In this document: positions 20,533 to 28,200 of the stretch, piece by piece
Layout: the number at the start of each line of letters is the position of its first letter
Numbering within the stretch: position 1 is the stretch's first letter
Assembly (NCBI RefSeq): GCF_023016525.1
Contig: NZ_JALKCG010000006.1
Coordinates: forward strand, 62,001 to 126,000
DNA: 64,000 bases
Reading direction: 5' to 3'
From: Ancylobacter koreensis
GTDB lineage: Bacteria > Pseudomonadota > Alphaproteobacteria > Rhizobiales > Xanthobacteraceae
Translations under genes and position numbers: made by a program
The notes under the pieces: model-generated
What the model was told of the DNA's origin: nothing
The model's database searches: none
What the model saw: the letters and a program-made list of their open reading frames with translations, nothing else

Positions 20533-20554
20533 GATATAAAGATATGTTTATGTC
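20533..20554. promoter_or_regulatory. Candidate operator of the metF/metH operon
   Basis: The palindrome ATAAAGATATGTTTAT (20536-20551) matches its reverse complement at 7 of 8 base pairs and extends outward with GA/TC pairs. It is strikingly AT-rich in this GC-rich DNA and starts 16 bases upstream of the regulator start codon. It resembles the ATAAAGATATCTTTAT-like sites expected of SahR-type ArsR regulators (recalled, not searched), so autoregulation plus control of metF/metH is likely. Confidence 0.65.
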
Positions 20555-20626
20555 TTATCGCGGCGCCGCGCAAGGGGTGCTGCAAGGAGTGCGCGGTGTG
20601 GGCGGTGTGAGACAGGTTTTAGGGAC

Positions 20627-20665
20627 ATGAGCGACATGAGAGGGACAGTGGGGCGGGACAGATGA
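20627..20665 (+). CDS. Possible 12-codon leader ORF before trmO
   Basis: ATG at 20627 preceded by TTTTAGGGAC opens a 12-residue frame (MSDMRGTVGRDR) whose TGA overlaps the trmO ATG (ATGA). It may simply be chance, or it may couple translation into trmO. No homology expected for so short a peptide. Confidence 0.25.
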   Translation: MSDMRGTVGRDR

Positions 20666-21234
20666 GCGGCGGCGCGGACGAGACCTCTCGCGCGGACAAG
20701 ACCTCCCCGTCGGACGGTGATGCCGGCGCCTTCGGGGCGCGGCCGGGCGAAATCGCGGTCGATCTGCCCGACACCCCCGATGCCGGGCTCTATTTCATCG
20801 GCCGCATCCGCACGCCGTGGACGCATCGCGCCGACTGCCCGAAGAACGCCGGCCAGTCGGATGCCATCTGCACGGTGGAGGTCGACCCTGCCTTCCGCCC
20901 GGCCCTGCGCGGGCTGGAGGGCACGAGCCATGTCTGGCTGCTCTACTTCATGGACCGCTCGCCGCGGAACCTCGTCGTTCAGGTGCCGCGCTATTACGGC
21001 GAGCCGCGCGGCACTTTCGCGCTGCGCAGCCCGGCCCGCCCGAACCCGATCGCGATCAGCGCGACGCGGCTGCTGGAACTGCACGAGGACCGGCTGGTGG
21101 TCGCCGGGCTGGACTGCCTCGACGGCACGAGGCTCCTCGACGTGAAGCCCTATTTCGCCTCCACCGACTGCCACCCCGAGGCTGTCGTCGGCTGGCATCG
21201 CGACCGTGCCGCGACGGGCTCTTCCGCTGAGTGA
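20662..21234 (+). CDS. trmO: tRNA t6A37 methyltransferase, TrmO/TsaA family
   Basis: A 190-residue UPF0066 (TsaA/TrmO) protein that N6-methylates the t6A37 base of tRNA-Thr using SAM. After a low-complexity leader of about 40 residues, the barrel domain shows YFIGRIRTPWTHRADCPKNA, TSHVWLLYFMDRSPRN, RSPARPNPIAIS and RLLDVKPY, all family signatures. The domain is shorter than E. coli TrmO because it lacks the C-terminal extension, as do many bacterial homologues. Start at 20662; a later start after the leader cannot be excluded. Divergent from the methionine-cycle regulator. Confidence 0.88.
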   Translation: MSGGADETSRADKTSPSDGDAGAFGARPGEIAVDLPDTPDAGLYFIGRIRTPWTHRADCPKNAGQSDAICTVEVDPAFRPALRGLEGTSHVWLLYFMDRSPRNLVVQVPRYYGEPRGTFALRSPARPNPIAISATRLLELHEDRLVVAGLDCLDGTRLLDVKPYFASTDCHPEAVVGWHRDRAATGSSAE

Positions 21235-21392
21235 CGTGTGACATCAATGCATCGGCCATGCGCTAGACGCATGCCGCGCCCTTCTGCGCCATTTCGTGAC
21301 CGGTTCTGGTCTTGAACCTGCCTTGATCCTGCGTCATTCCCTCGCGACAAGCATTCACGCATTCCCGTTCCGGCAGATTCGGTTAAGGCTTG

Positions 21393-22529
21393 ATGATGGT
21401 CGTTCGCCTCGGTTTCGCTCCTGCTGTCGCCCTTGCCGTCCTCGCAACGGTGGGCAGCGCCTCCGCGCAGTACAATGCGGTGGCCGAACAGGACCCCGCC
21501 GCGCAAGGCTCCGCCTATGACGCCGCCACCGGTCCGGCGGAGGACGTGCAGGTTCCCGCCGCCTACGATCCCTACGGCTCTTCGGCCCCCGGCACCGCGC
21601 CGCAGACCTATGGCGCCGCCCCGCAGCCGCAGACCTACGGCACGCCCCCCGGCGTGCGCGATCCCTATGCGCAGCCGATCCAGGGCGCGGGCGTGCAGCA
21701 GCCGCCCGGCAGCGTGCCCGGCGCGGTCCCCGGCGCTGCGCCGCATGTCGCCAATGCGCCCTATGGCAATCCGGCCAGCCAGCCGGCCGGCTACCCGCCG
21801 GGCGCCTATTCCGGCCAGCAGCCGGCGGGCATGGCCTCGCCCTATGGCACGGCCGCGACCCAGCAGGGCTATGTCGCCCCCTCGGCCAGCGCGCAGCCGG
21901 ACGCCACCAACAATTACGGCGCCAATGGCTCCAGCGTCGCCATGCTGCCGCCGGAAGACCAGCCGGAGACCGGCCCGGTGAAGGCGCTGCCGGCCAACCT
22001 GCAGCGCCAGATCGTCGACTATGTGACGAAGGAAGCCCCGGGCACCATCGTCATCGATACGCCGAACACCTACCTCTATTACGTGCTGCCCGGCGGCAAG
22101 GCCGAGCGCTATGGCATCGGCGTCGGCCGCGAGGGCTTCACCTGGGCCGGCACCGAGAAGATCAGCCGCAAGGCGGAATGGGCCGACTGGCGCCCGCCGG
22201 CGGAGATGATCGAGCGCCAGCCCTACCTGCCGCGCTTCATGGCCGGCGGTCCGGGCAACCCGCTCGGCGCGCGCACCATGTATCTGGGCGGCACCATCTA
22301 CCGCATCCACGGCACCAACCAGCCCTCGACGATCGGCAAGTTCATGTCCTCGGGCTGCATCCGCATGCTGAACGAGGATGTCGAGAACCTGTATGAGCGC
22401 GTGAAGGTCGGCACCAAGGTCGTGGTGCTGCCGGGCAACTCGCCGGCCACCGCTTCGACCGCGACCGGCTCGGTGCCGAACACCACCGCCGCCGTGCCTG
22501 TCATGGACACCGGCGTCGCGGTCCGCTGA
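21393..22529 (+). CDS. L,D-transpeptidase (ErfK/YbiS/YnhG family), secreted
   Basis: A 378-residue periplasmic enzyme that crosslinks peptidoglycan (3-3 bonds) or anchors proteins. It has a signal peptide (VVRLGFAPAVALAVLATVGSASA), then a long Pro/Gln/Gly/Tyr-rich linker to about residue 190 (repeated PQTYG-like and QPAGY-like segments), then a YkuD catalytic domain with IHGTNQPSTIGKFMSSGCIRM; catalytic Cys is about residue 322. ATG at 21393 or 21396 follows TTAAGG. The disordered linker probably spans the periplasm. A terminator follows directly. Confidence 0.93.
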   Translation: MMVVRLGFAPAVALAVLATVGSASAQYNAVAEQDPAAQGSAYDAATGPAEDVQVPAAYDPYGSSAPGTAPQTYGAAPQPQTYGTPPGVRDPYAQPIQGAGVQQPPGSVPGAVPGAAPHVANAPYGNPASQPAGYPPGAYSGQQPAGMASPYGTAATQQGYVAPSASAQPDATNNYGANGSSVAMLPPEDQPETGPVKALPANLQRQIVDYVTKEAPGTIVIDTPNTYLYYVLPGGKAERYGIGVGREGFTWAGTEKISRKAEWADWRPPAEMIERQPYLPRFMAGGPGNPLGARTMYLGGTIYRIHGTNQPSTIGKFMSSGCIRMLNEDVENLYERVKVGTKVVVLPGNSPATASTATGSVPNTTAAVPVMDTGVAVR

Positions 22530-22540
22530 CGCCGGACAAG

Positions 22541-22565
22541 CGGGCGCATAGCGCCCGTTTTCTTG
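22541..22565 (+). terminator. Rho-independent terminator
   Basis: CGGGCGC-ATA-GCGCCCG followed by TTTTCTT, 11 bases after the L,D-transpeptidase stop. The convergent MOSC gene ends 5 bases beyond it, so the hairpin separates the two. Confidence 0.87.
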
Positions 22566-22569
22566 CCTG

Positions 22570-23187
22570 CTAGCGCGTCCACAGCCGCTGCGGCGGCACG
22601 TGCACCTCGAAGGGACTGTCGGCGACCAGCTCGCCTGCATGCTCCACCCAGGCGACGAGCCCGCGCAAGCCGCCGGCAAGCCTGGGAAAGTCCAGCTCTG
22701 CCGAAGCCTCGCCGCAGGCTGCGGCCACAGCTGCCCCCGCATGACGGCAGGGCGCGTTCTCCCCCTCCACCGCCAGTGCCGCCCCGCCGGGAAAATGCAG
22801 CCGCGTGCCCGGCGGCAGCGCCGTGAGGCGCGGCACGCCCTCGATCACCAGATTGGCGCCGATCCATTCCGGCCGGACCTCGCGCAGGCCGAGGCGGCGG
22901 GCGATCTCCGCCAGCTCGTCCGGCGCCACCAGCGAGAGCTGGCGCGCATTGCGGATCGGCGTGCCGCGCGGATACCACGGCACGCGGCTGTCGGCGGGGC
23001 GGGAATGGCCGGCATGACGGTCGCCCGGCACGCCCTCCAGCGTCACCGCGAGCGACGGGACGGGGCGGGTGGCGAAGCCCGCGCCGTCGGCGATCAGAGT
23101 GCCGGAAAGCCGGGCGGTGAAGCGCTGGGCGGGAATTCCCGCCGGCTCGCCGAACAGATCGGCCTGAATCTCGACGACGCCCGGCAT
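22570..23187 (-). CDS. MOSC domain protein
   Basis: A 205-residue protein with a MOSC fold, the domain of molybdenum-cofactor sulfurases and YiiM-like enzymes. Visible are EGVPGDRHAGHSR, WYPRGTPIRNARQLSLV, EWIGANLVIEG, LPPGTRLHFPGGAALAVEGE and NAPCRHAG with the conserved Cys. It probably works on molybdenum-enzyme substrates or persulfide transfer; the substrate is unknown. No partner ferredoxin or reductase domain is fused to it. Confidence 0.85.
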   Translation of the reverse strand: MPGVVEIQADLFGEPAGIPAQRFTARLSGTLIADGAGFATRPVPSLAVTLEGVPGDRHAGHSRPADSRVPWYPRGTPIRNARQLSLVAPDELAEIARRLGLREVRPEWIGANLVIEGVPRLTALPPGTRLHFPGGAALAVEGENAPCRHAGAAVAAACGEASAELDFPRLAGGLRGLVAWVEHAGELVADSPFEVHVPPQRLWTR

Positions 23188-23393
23188 GGGCTCTCCCCTG
23201 TCACGCTTCGCGCAAATTCCGGCGCGCCGAAAGCGCGCCCTCCAAGTTCTGGATGGCGAGATTCCCCGACTACAGGCCCGGCGTCCATACCTATACGATA
23301 CGGCACTCGTCGCGGGACGAGTCGCTGGAACTCCGGGGGCCGGAAGTCGTTACCGCCCTGCCCGGCGTGGCGATCCACAGAGGATTGACGACC

Positions 23394-23972
23394 ATGTCTC
23401 TCTCCACCGATTCCATGACGCCGACGCCCGGCAGCCTGGTCGCGGGACAGCTTTCCGAACTCCGGGCCAAATGGGGCTGGTTCGTCGCGCTCGGCCTCAT
23501 CATGATCATCGCCGGCGCCATCGCGCTCGGAAACCTCGTGCTCAGCACGGTGGTCTCCGTTCTCTATATCGGCGTGATGATGGCGGTGTCGGGCGGCGCG
23601 CAGATCATCCATGCCTTCCAGGTCAAGACCTGGGGCGCCTTCGCCTTCTGGCTGCTCGACGGGCTGCTGTTCCTCGCCGCCGGCATCATCGCCATCGTCG
23701 TGCCGCTCTACGCCGCCGAATTCCTCACGCTCTTCCTCGGCATCTCGCTGATCGTCGGCGGCGTGTTCCGCCTCGTCGCCGCCTTCAAGCTGCGCCCGGC
23801 GCAGGGCTGGGGCTGGATCGCCTTCTCGGCGGTCATCGCCATCCTGCTCGGCATCGAGATCATCGCCGGCTGGCCGGTCAGCGGCATGTGGGTGCTCGGC
23901 CTTCTGCTCGGCATCGACCTCATCTTCAATGGCGTGGCCGTGCTGTTCCTCGGCCTCGGCCTGAAGAAGTGA
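23394..23972 (+). CDS. HdeD family membrane protein
   Basis: A 192-residue integral membrane protein with six hydrophobic segments in three hairpins (WGWFVALGLIMIIAGAIALG onward), the HdeD/DUF308 arrangement linked in E. coli to acid and density-dependent stress. Start at 23394 (MSLSTDSMTPTPGS) follows AGAGGA; a 47-codon in-frame extension upstream has no membrane or family character. First of four closely spaced same-strand genes with opgC and two SGNH hydrolases. Confidence 0.88.
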   Translation: MSLSTDSMTPTPGSLVAGQLSELRAKWGWFVALGLIMIIAGAIALGNLVLSTVVSVLYIGVMMAVSGGAQIIHAFQVKTWGAFAFWLLDGLLFLAAGIIAIVVPLYAAEFLTLFLGISLIVGGVFRLVAAFKLRPAQGWGWIAFSAVIAILLGIEIIAGWPVSGMWVLGLLLGIDLIFNGVAVLFLGLGLKK

Positions 23973-23982
23973 GCGGGGGCCG

Positions 23983-25341
23983 GTGAGCTCGACCGCCACA
24001 CAGGCGGAACGCCCCACGGAGCCGGCCGGCAGGCCGGCTCCGCCCGAGGTCGCCCATCAGCCGGCCGGCAGGCCGGCTCCGTCCGAGGTTGCCGATCAGC
24101 CGGCCAGCCGGTTGGCGCCCGCCGTCGCGGCGGCGCGACCGGCCGCGAAGCCCGCTGTTCCCGAGGTTTCGGCCGGGGGGGCCGAGAGGCCCGCGCCGCC
24201 CGTCGCCAGCGGGCGCGACCTGCGGCTCGACCTGTTCCGCGGCCTCGCCCTGTGGTTCATCTTCCTCAACCACGTGCCCAACAATGTGGCGAACTGGATC
24301 ACCAACCGGAATTTCGGCTTTTCGGACGCCACCGAGATCTTCGTCTTCATCTCCGGCTACACCGCCGCCATGGTCTATGGGCGGCAGCTCGACTCGAGCG
24401 GCGCCATCGTCACCTCGGCGCGCATCCTGCGCCGGGCCTGGCAGCTCTACGTCGCCTTCATCTTCCTCTTCGTCATCTATCTCGCCGAGATTTCCTATGT
24501 CGTCGGCAGCTTCTCCAACCCGCTCTATGCGGAGGAGATGGGCGCGCTGCAGTTCCTCGCCGAGCCGGACGTGGCGCTGGTGCAAGCGCTGCTGCTCAAG
24601 TTCCGCCCCGCCAACATGGACGTGCTGCCGCTCTACATCGCGCTGCTCGCCACCTTCCCGCCGATCCTCATCGCGCTGAAGCGTTGGCCGGACGCGACGC
24701 TGGCCGCCTCCTTTGCGCTGTGGGCGGCGGCGGGTTACTGGGGCATCAACCTGCCGGCCTATCCCGACGACCGGATGTGGTTCTTCAACCCCTTCGCCTG
24801 GCAGCTCCTGTTCACCTTCGGCGGCTGGTGCGGGCTCGGCGGCAGCGACCGGCTGTCCTTCCTGGTGCATTCGCGCCTCGTCCTCATCGCCTCCGTGCTC
24901 TATCTCCTCCTCTCGCTGGCGGTGGTGACGAGCTGGTACTGGCCGCCCATGGAAGGCTTCGTGCCAGAGCCGATCGGCGCGATCATCTACCCGATCAGCA
25001 AGACGGACCTCTCGCCGCTGCGGCTGCTCCATTTCCTCGCGCTGGCGGTGGTAATCGTGCGCGTACTGCCAGTGGATACCGCCGCTCTGCGCTCGCCACT
25101 GCTGCGGCCGATGATTTTGTGCGGCCAGAACTCTCTTGAGATCTTCTGTTTCGGCGTCTTCCTTTCTTTTGCCGCACATTTCGTGCTGAACGAAGTGACA
25201 GGATCGCTGACCATGCAGCTTGCGCTGAGCGTCACGGGCATATGCCTTATGGTGGCTCTCTCGGCACTGCTGTCGTGGTATGGTCGCGTCGAGCGCGACA
25301 TGGCGGCGCGGAAATCGGCTGGACGAACCGGAACATCGTGA
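23983..25341 (+). CDS. opgC: OpgC-like membrane acyltransferase
   Basis: A 452-residue membrane protein of the OpgC/acyltransferase-3 superfamily, which succinylates or otherwise substitutes periplasmic (osmoregulated or cyclic) glucans. It begins with GTG and a proline-rich leader of about 75 residues containing 13-residue tandem repeats (PAGRPAPPEVAHQ), then RDLRLDLFRGLALWFIFLNH, typical of OpgC, with about ten membrane segments to the end. It starts 11 bases after hdeD, and its TGA overlaps the GTG of the next gene. Family membership is clear; the substrate is inferred. Confidence 0.87.
   Translation: MSSTATQAERPTEPAGRPAPPEVAHQPAGRPAPSEVADQPASRLAPAVAAARPAAKPAVPEVSAGGAERPAPPVASGRDLRLDLFRGLALWFIFLNHVPNNVANWITNRNFGFSDATEIFVFISGYTAAMVYGRQLDSSGAIVTSARILRRAWQLYVAFIFLFVIYLAEISYVVGSFSNPLYAEEMGALQFLAEPDVALVQALLLKFRPANMDVLPLYIALLATFPPILIALKRWPDATLAASFALWAAAGYWGINLPAYPDDRMWFFNPFAWQLLFTFGGWCGLGGSDRLSFLVHSRLVLIASVLYLLLSLAVVTSWYWPPMEGFVPEPIGAIIYPISKTDLSPLRLLHFLALAVVIVRVLPVDTAALRSPLLRPMILCGQNSLEIFCFGVFLSFAAHFVLNEVTGSLTMQLALSVTGICLMVALSALLSWYGRVERDMAARKSAGRTGTS
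24022..24108. repeat. 39-bp tandem repeats within opgC
   Basis: Two nearly identical 39-base units (24022-24060 and 24061-24099) beginning CCGGCCGGCAGGCCGGCTCC, plus a diverged third start, encode PAGRPAPPEVAHQ / PAGRPAPSEVADQ / PASRLAP. The repeats are in frame and extend the cytoplasmic leader. The copies are recent enough to be prone to slippage. Confidence 0.85.
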
Positions 25342-26093
25342 AACGGCGCTTTTGGGGTGTCTTTCTGGCAATCGCCCTCGCTGCGGCGGGCGGTGAAGCT
25401 GCGCGTGCGGAGAGCACGGGCGTGTGCGCCGCGCCCTCGGCGCTGACGCGCGCCGTCTTCCCGCTGCTGCGCCTCGCCCGCTCGCTGGAGCGCAAGGAGC
25501 CGACCACCATTCTCGTGGTGAACAGCGCCACCGGCGCCAAGAAGACCACCAACGCCCCGCGCAGCTTCCCGAGCTACATCGAGGAGACGCTGCGGGCCCG
25601 CTATCCCGACGGCGGCGTCGTCGTCACCACGAACAACCAGCCGCGCGCCACGGCGGAGGCGGTGCTCGCCGGCCTGCCGGGCGTGCTGGCGGAGACGAAG
25701 CCGGCGCTGATGATCTGGCAGACCGGCACCTACGACACCATTCTCGGCGCCGACACCTCCGCCTTCTCCGACGCGGTGGACACCGGCATCGGCTATGCCC
25801 ACGACGCCGGGGCGGACGTCATCGTGGTGAGCCCGCAATACAGCCCGCGCACCGCCTTCGCCTTCGACGTCGCGCCCTACAACAACGCGCTGCGCTGGGC
25901 GACGCGCGAGGCCGGCGTGCCCTTCTTCGACCGCTACAGCGTCATGCGCTTCTGGGAGGACGAGGGCATTTTCGACTTCGACAGTGCCCGCCCGTCCGCC
26001 TCCCTCTTCACCGACGTCCACCAGTGCATCGGCCGGCTTCTCGTCAGCATGATCGTGGATGGCGTCCAGACCCGAGCCCTCGGTTCCCGCTGA
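25338..26093 (+). CDS. Secreted SGNH/GDSL-fold hydrolase-like protein (first)
   Basis: A 251-residue protein starting with GTG (KRRFWGVFLAIALAAAGG) with a signal peptide ending near ARAES. The mature part has the SGNH fold: TTILVVNSATGA at block I, where the usual nucleophile context GDS is replaced by NSA, block III-like MIWQTGTYD, and DVHQC near the C-terminus for the D..H pair. The GTG overlaps the opgC stop. It probably acts as periplasmic esterase or transferase on the acyl groups added by OpgC; this is inferred from the operon. Confidence 0.78.
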   Translation: MKRRFWGVFLAIALAAAGGEAARAESTGVCAAPSALTRAVFPLLRLARSLERKEPTTILVVNSATGAKKTTNAPRSFPSYIEETLRARYPDGGVVVTTNNQPRATAEAVLAGLPGVLAETKPALMIWQTGTYDTILGADTSAFSDAVDTGIGYAHDAGADVIVVSPQYSPRTAFAFDVAPYNNALRWATREAGVPFFDRYSVMRFWEDEGIFDFDSARPSASLFTDVHQCIGRLLVSMIVDGVQTRALGSR

Positions 26094-26094
26094 C

Positions 26095-26976
26095 ATGCAC
26101 CACGCTCGCCTTCTTCTCGCCGCCGCCCTCGCGCTCGGGACCGCCCTGCCTGCGGGGGCGCAGACGCTGACCGCCGGCACGACGCCGCTCGCCGGCACCC
26201 AGCCACTGATCCCCGCCGCGTGCCCGGCCGCCAAGACGCTGGCACGCCTCACCGTGCCGCTGGCGCGCACCTCCGCGAAGCTGCGCGCGGGCGAGCCCGT
26301 GACCATCGTCGCCATCGGCTCATCCTCCACCGCCGGCGCCGGTGCCACCTCGGCGGACGCCGCCTATCCGGGCCGGCTGCAGGCGATGCTGCGCGAGCGC
26401 TTTCCCGGCGCGGACATCACTGTCGTCAATCGCGGCGTGAACGGGCAGGACGCGCCCGAGATGCTGGCGCGCTTCGATGCCGACGTCGCCGCCGCCAAGC
26501 CGACGCTGGTGCTCTGGCAGTCGGGCGTGAACGCGCTGTTCCGCGCCGACGGCCCGGCCACCGCCGAGGCGCTGCTGCGTGAAGCCGTGGCCCGCGTGCG
26601 CGCGCTCGACGCCGATCTCGTGCTCGTCGACCCGCAATACGCCCCGCGTGTGATCGACGATGCCGACACCGCCCAGATGCTCGGCACCATCGACCGGGTG
26701 GCGGCCGAGGAAGGCGTCGGCGTCTATCACCGCTTCGCGCTGATGCGCGACTGGCACGAGAAGGCCGGCATGTCGTTCGACACCTTCCTCTGGAAGGACA
26801 AGTTCCACCTGAACGACTGGGGCTATAACTGCTTCGCCCGCGACCTCGGCCGCGCCATGGTGGCCAATATCGAATCGCAGCAGCGCTCCGCCGACATGGT
26901 GCCCGCCGCGCCCAAGGCGTCGCCGGCGTCAACGCCCGCCGCCGCCCTGCCGGCGATCCGCACCGCGACGCCCTGA
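26095..26976 (+). CDS. Secreted SGNH/GDSL-fold hydrolase (second)
   Basis: A 293-residue secreted paralogue of the preceding gene: signal peptide MHHARLLLAAALALGTALPA, then TIVAIGSSSTAGAGA (block I Ser), VVNRGVNGQD (block II Gly), LVLWQSGVNAL (block III Asn) and DKFHLNDWGY (block V Asp/His), so all catalytic blocks are present. Start one base after the previous stop. The TGA stop lies within the first unit of a 33-bp tandem repeat array shared with the convergent O-methyltransferase gene. Confidence 0.85.
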   Translation: MHHARLLLAAALALGTALPAGAQTLTAGTTPLAGTQPLIPAACPAAKTLARLTVPLARTSAKLRAGEPVTIVAIGSSSTAGAGATSADAAYPGRLQAMLRERFPGADITVVNRGVNGQDAPEMLARFDADVAAAKPTLVLWQSGVNALFRADGPATAEALLREAVARVRALDADLVLVDPQYAPRVIDDADTAQMLGTIDRVAAEEGVGVYHRFALMRDWHEKAGMSFDTFLWKDKFHLNDWGYNCFARDLGRAMVANIESQQRSADMVPAAPKASPASTPAAALPAIRTATP

Positions 26977-27097
26977 CAAGGCCGACGGCGAAGCCGACTT
27001 ATTCGGTGACGAGGCCGACGGCGAGGCCGACTTATTCCGTGACGAGGCCGACGGCGAAGCCGTCTTAATCGGTGACGAGGCCGACGGCGAAGCCGTC
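26974..27097. repeat. 33-bp tandem repeats at the 3' end of the O-methyltransferase gene
   Basis: Three complete 33-base units (26974, 27007, 27040) and most of a fourth (27073) share TGACGAGGCCGACGGCGAAG. On the minus strand each unit encodes a variant of DGFAVGLVTD-stop, the last ten codons plus stop of the O-methyltransferase gene. The real gene end is the unit at 27065; the others are extra copies beyond its stop, and the leftmost contains the stop of the SGNH gene. Confidence 0.9.
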
Positions 27098-27733
27098 GTG
27101 GCCCTTGGCGCCCACCGTCTGCACGGCGGTGGCGCAGACGCGCGGCTGGCGGGCGAACCAGTCATAGGTCGCCCGCACGCCCTTGACGCGCGGGTCGTCA
27201 TGGCCGGCATCCAGCACCTTGCCCTCGCGCACCACATTGTCGGCGACGATCAGCGTGCCGATGCGCGCGAAGCGCAGCGCCCAGTCGAGATAGTGGACGT
27301 TGTTCGGCTTGTCGGCGTCGATGAAGACGAGGTCGAACGGCGCCTCGCCCTCCCGCTCCAGCGCCCGCAGGCTCTCCAGCGCCGGACCGAGCCGGACCTC
27401 CACCCGCTCGCCGAGCCCGGCCGCCTCGATATTGGCGCGCGCCACCGCCGCATGGGCGGGCACCACTTCCAGCGTCACCAGCCGCCCGTCGGCCGGAAGC
27501 GCGCGGGCGAGCCAGATGGTGGAATAGCCGCCCAGCGTGCCGATCTCCAATATGCGCCGCGCTCCGGCGAGCTTCGCCAATATCATCAGCAGCTTGCCCT
27601 GATTGGGCGCCACCGCGATATCCGGCAGGCCGGCAGCGGCACTGGCGGCGAGCGCATCTTCCAGCGCCGCGTCGGGCGCCACCAGCGCATCGGCGATATA
27701 GTCGTCGACGGCGGTCCACAGCTGCTGCGTCAT
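27065..27733 (-). CDS. SAM-dependent O-methyltransferase (class I, COMT-like)
   Basis: A 222-residue cytosolic enzyme of the methyltransferase_3 family, transferring methyl from SAM to (usually catechol-type) hydroxyls with a divalent metal. Motifs: LEIGTLGGYSTIWLARALP (SAM site), VTLEVVPAH, DLVFIDADKPNNVHYLDWAL (metal Asp residues) and TLIVADNVVREGKV. Start at 27733 follows GGGGGAAAACG; a longer frame adds only a charged leader. Its last ten codons and stop are tandemly duplicated downstream. Confidence 0.92.
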   Translation of the reverse strand: MTQQLWTAVDDYIADALVAPDAALEDALAASAAAGLPDIAVAPNQGKLLMILAKLAGARRILEIGTLGGYSTIWLARALPADGRLVTLEVVPAHAAVARANIEAAGLGERVEVRLGPALESLRALEREGEAPFDLVFIDADKPNNVHYLDWALRFARIGTLIVADNVVREGKVLDAGHDDPRVKGVRATYDWFARQPRVCATAVQTVGAKGHDGFAVGLVTD

Positions 27734-27780
27734 CGTTTTCCCCCGCCCCCGCGCAGGCGCCGCGGTCAAGCCGTCGCCGG

Positions 27781-28065
27781 TCAGTCGTCACCTTTGCCGG
27801 AGAAGGCGCCGCCGAAGCGCTTCATCACCGCCTCGCGCGCGGCGAGCACGCGGCGCTCGTAATCCTCGGCCAGCGGTTCGGTCAGCACGCTCTCCAGCCC
27901 CGCCAGCAGTGCCCACAGGGCAGGAACCTCGGATTCGTCCTCGATGAACTCGGCCAGCGCCTCGCCGTCGGCATCGTCCACCGTGCGCGAGAGGAACTCG
28001 AACAGCACGACCGCCACGGCGCGGTCGATGACCAGGGTTATTTCGTCGTTCGCCGGCGCGGCCAT
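27781..28065 (-). CDS. Hypothetical protein, 94 aa
   Basis: A 94-residue acidic, mostly helical protein starting MAAPANDEITLVIDRAVAVV and containing VVLFEFLSRTVDDADGEALA and a W in PALWALLAGLES. Its base use matches its neighbours. It is on the same strand as and 48 bases upstream of the O-methyltransferase gene. It resembles short uncharacterised proteins of alphaproteobacteria; no function is assigned. Confidence 0.72.
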   Translation of the reverse strand: MAAPANDEITLVIDRAVAVVLFEFLSRTVDDADGEALAEFIEDESEVPALWALLAGLESVLTEPLAEDYERRVLAAREAVMKRFGGAFSGKGDD

Positions 28066-28200
28066 GCCTCGCTCCCCAAGCGTGAGTGGTCTCCATCCTA
28101 TCGATCCGTGACGTTCTGATTACAAGCGCGCCGCCGCCGGCGGCTTGCTTTCGCCGGCGCGCCGTGCTGTCGCTGGGGCGGAACGACAGGGGAGGACGCC

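Noticed and set aside
23253-23393. A 47-codon in-frame extension of the hdeD gene.
   Set aside because: Adds soluble sequence before the first membrane segment with no family match; the ATG at 23394 has an AGAGGA site upstream.
26974-27097. Considered as a CRISPR array or DNA-uptake repeat.
   Set aside because: Units are contiguous with no spacers and are copies of the 3' end of a coding gene.
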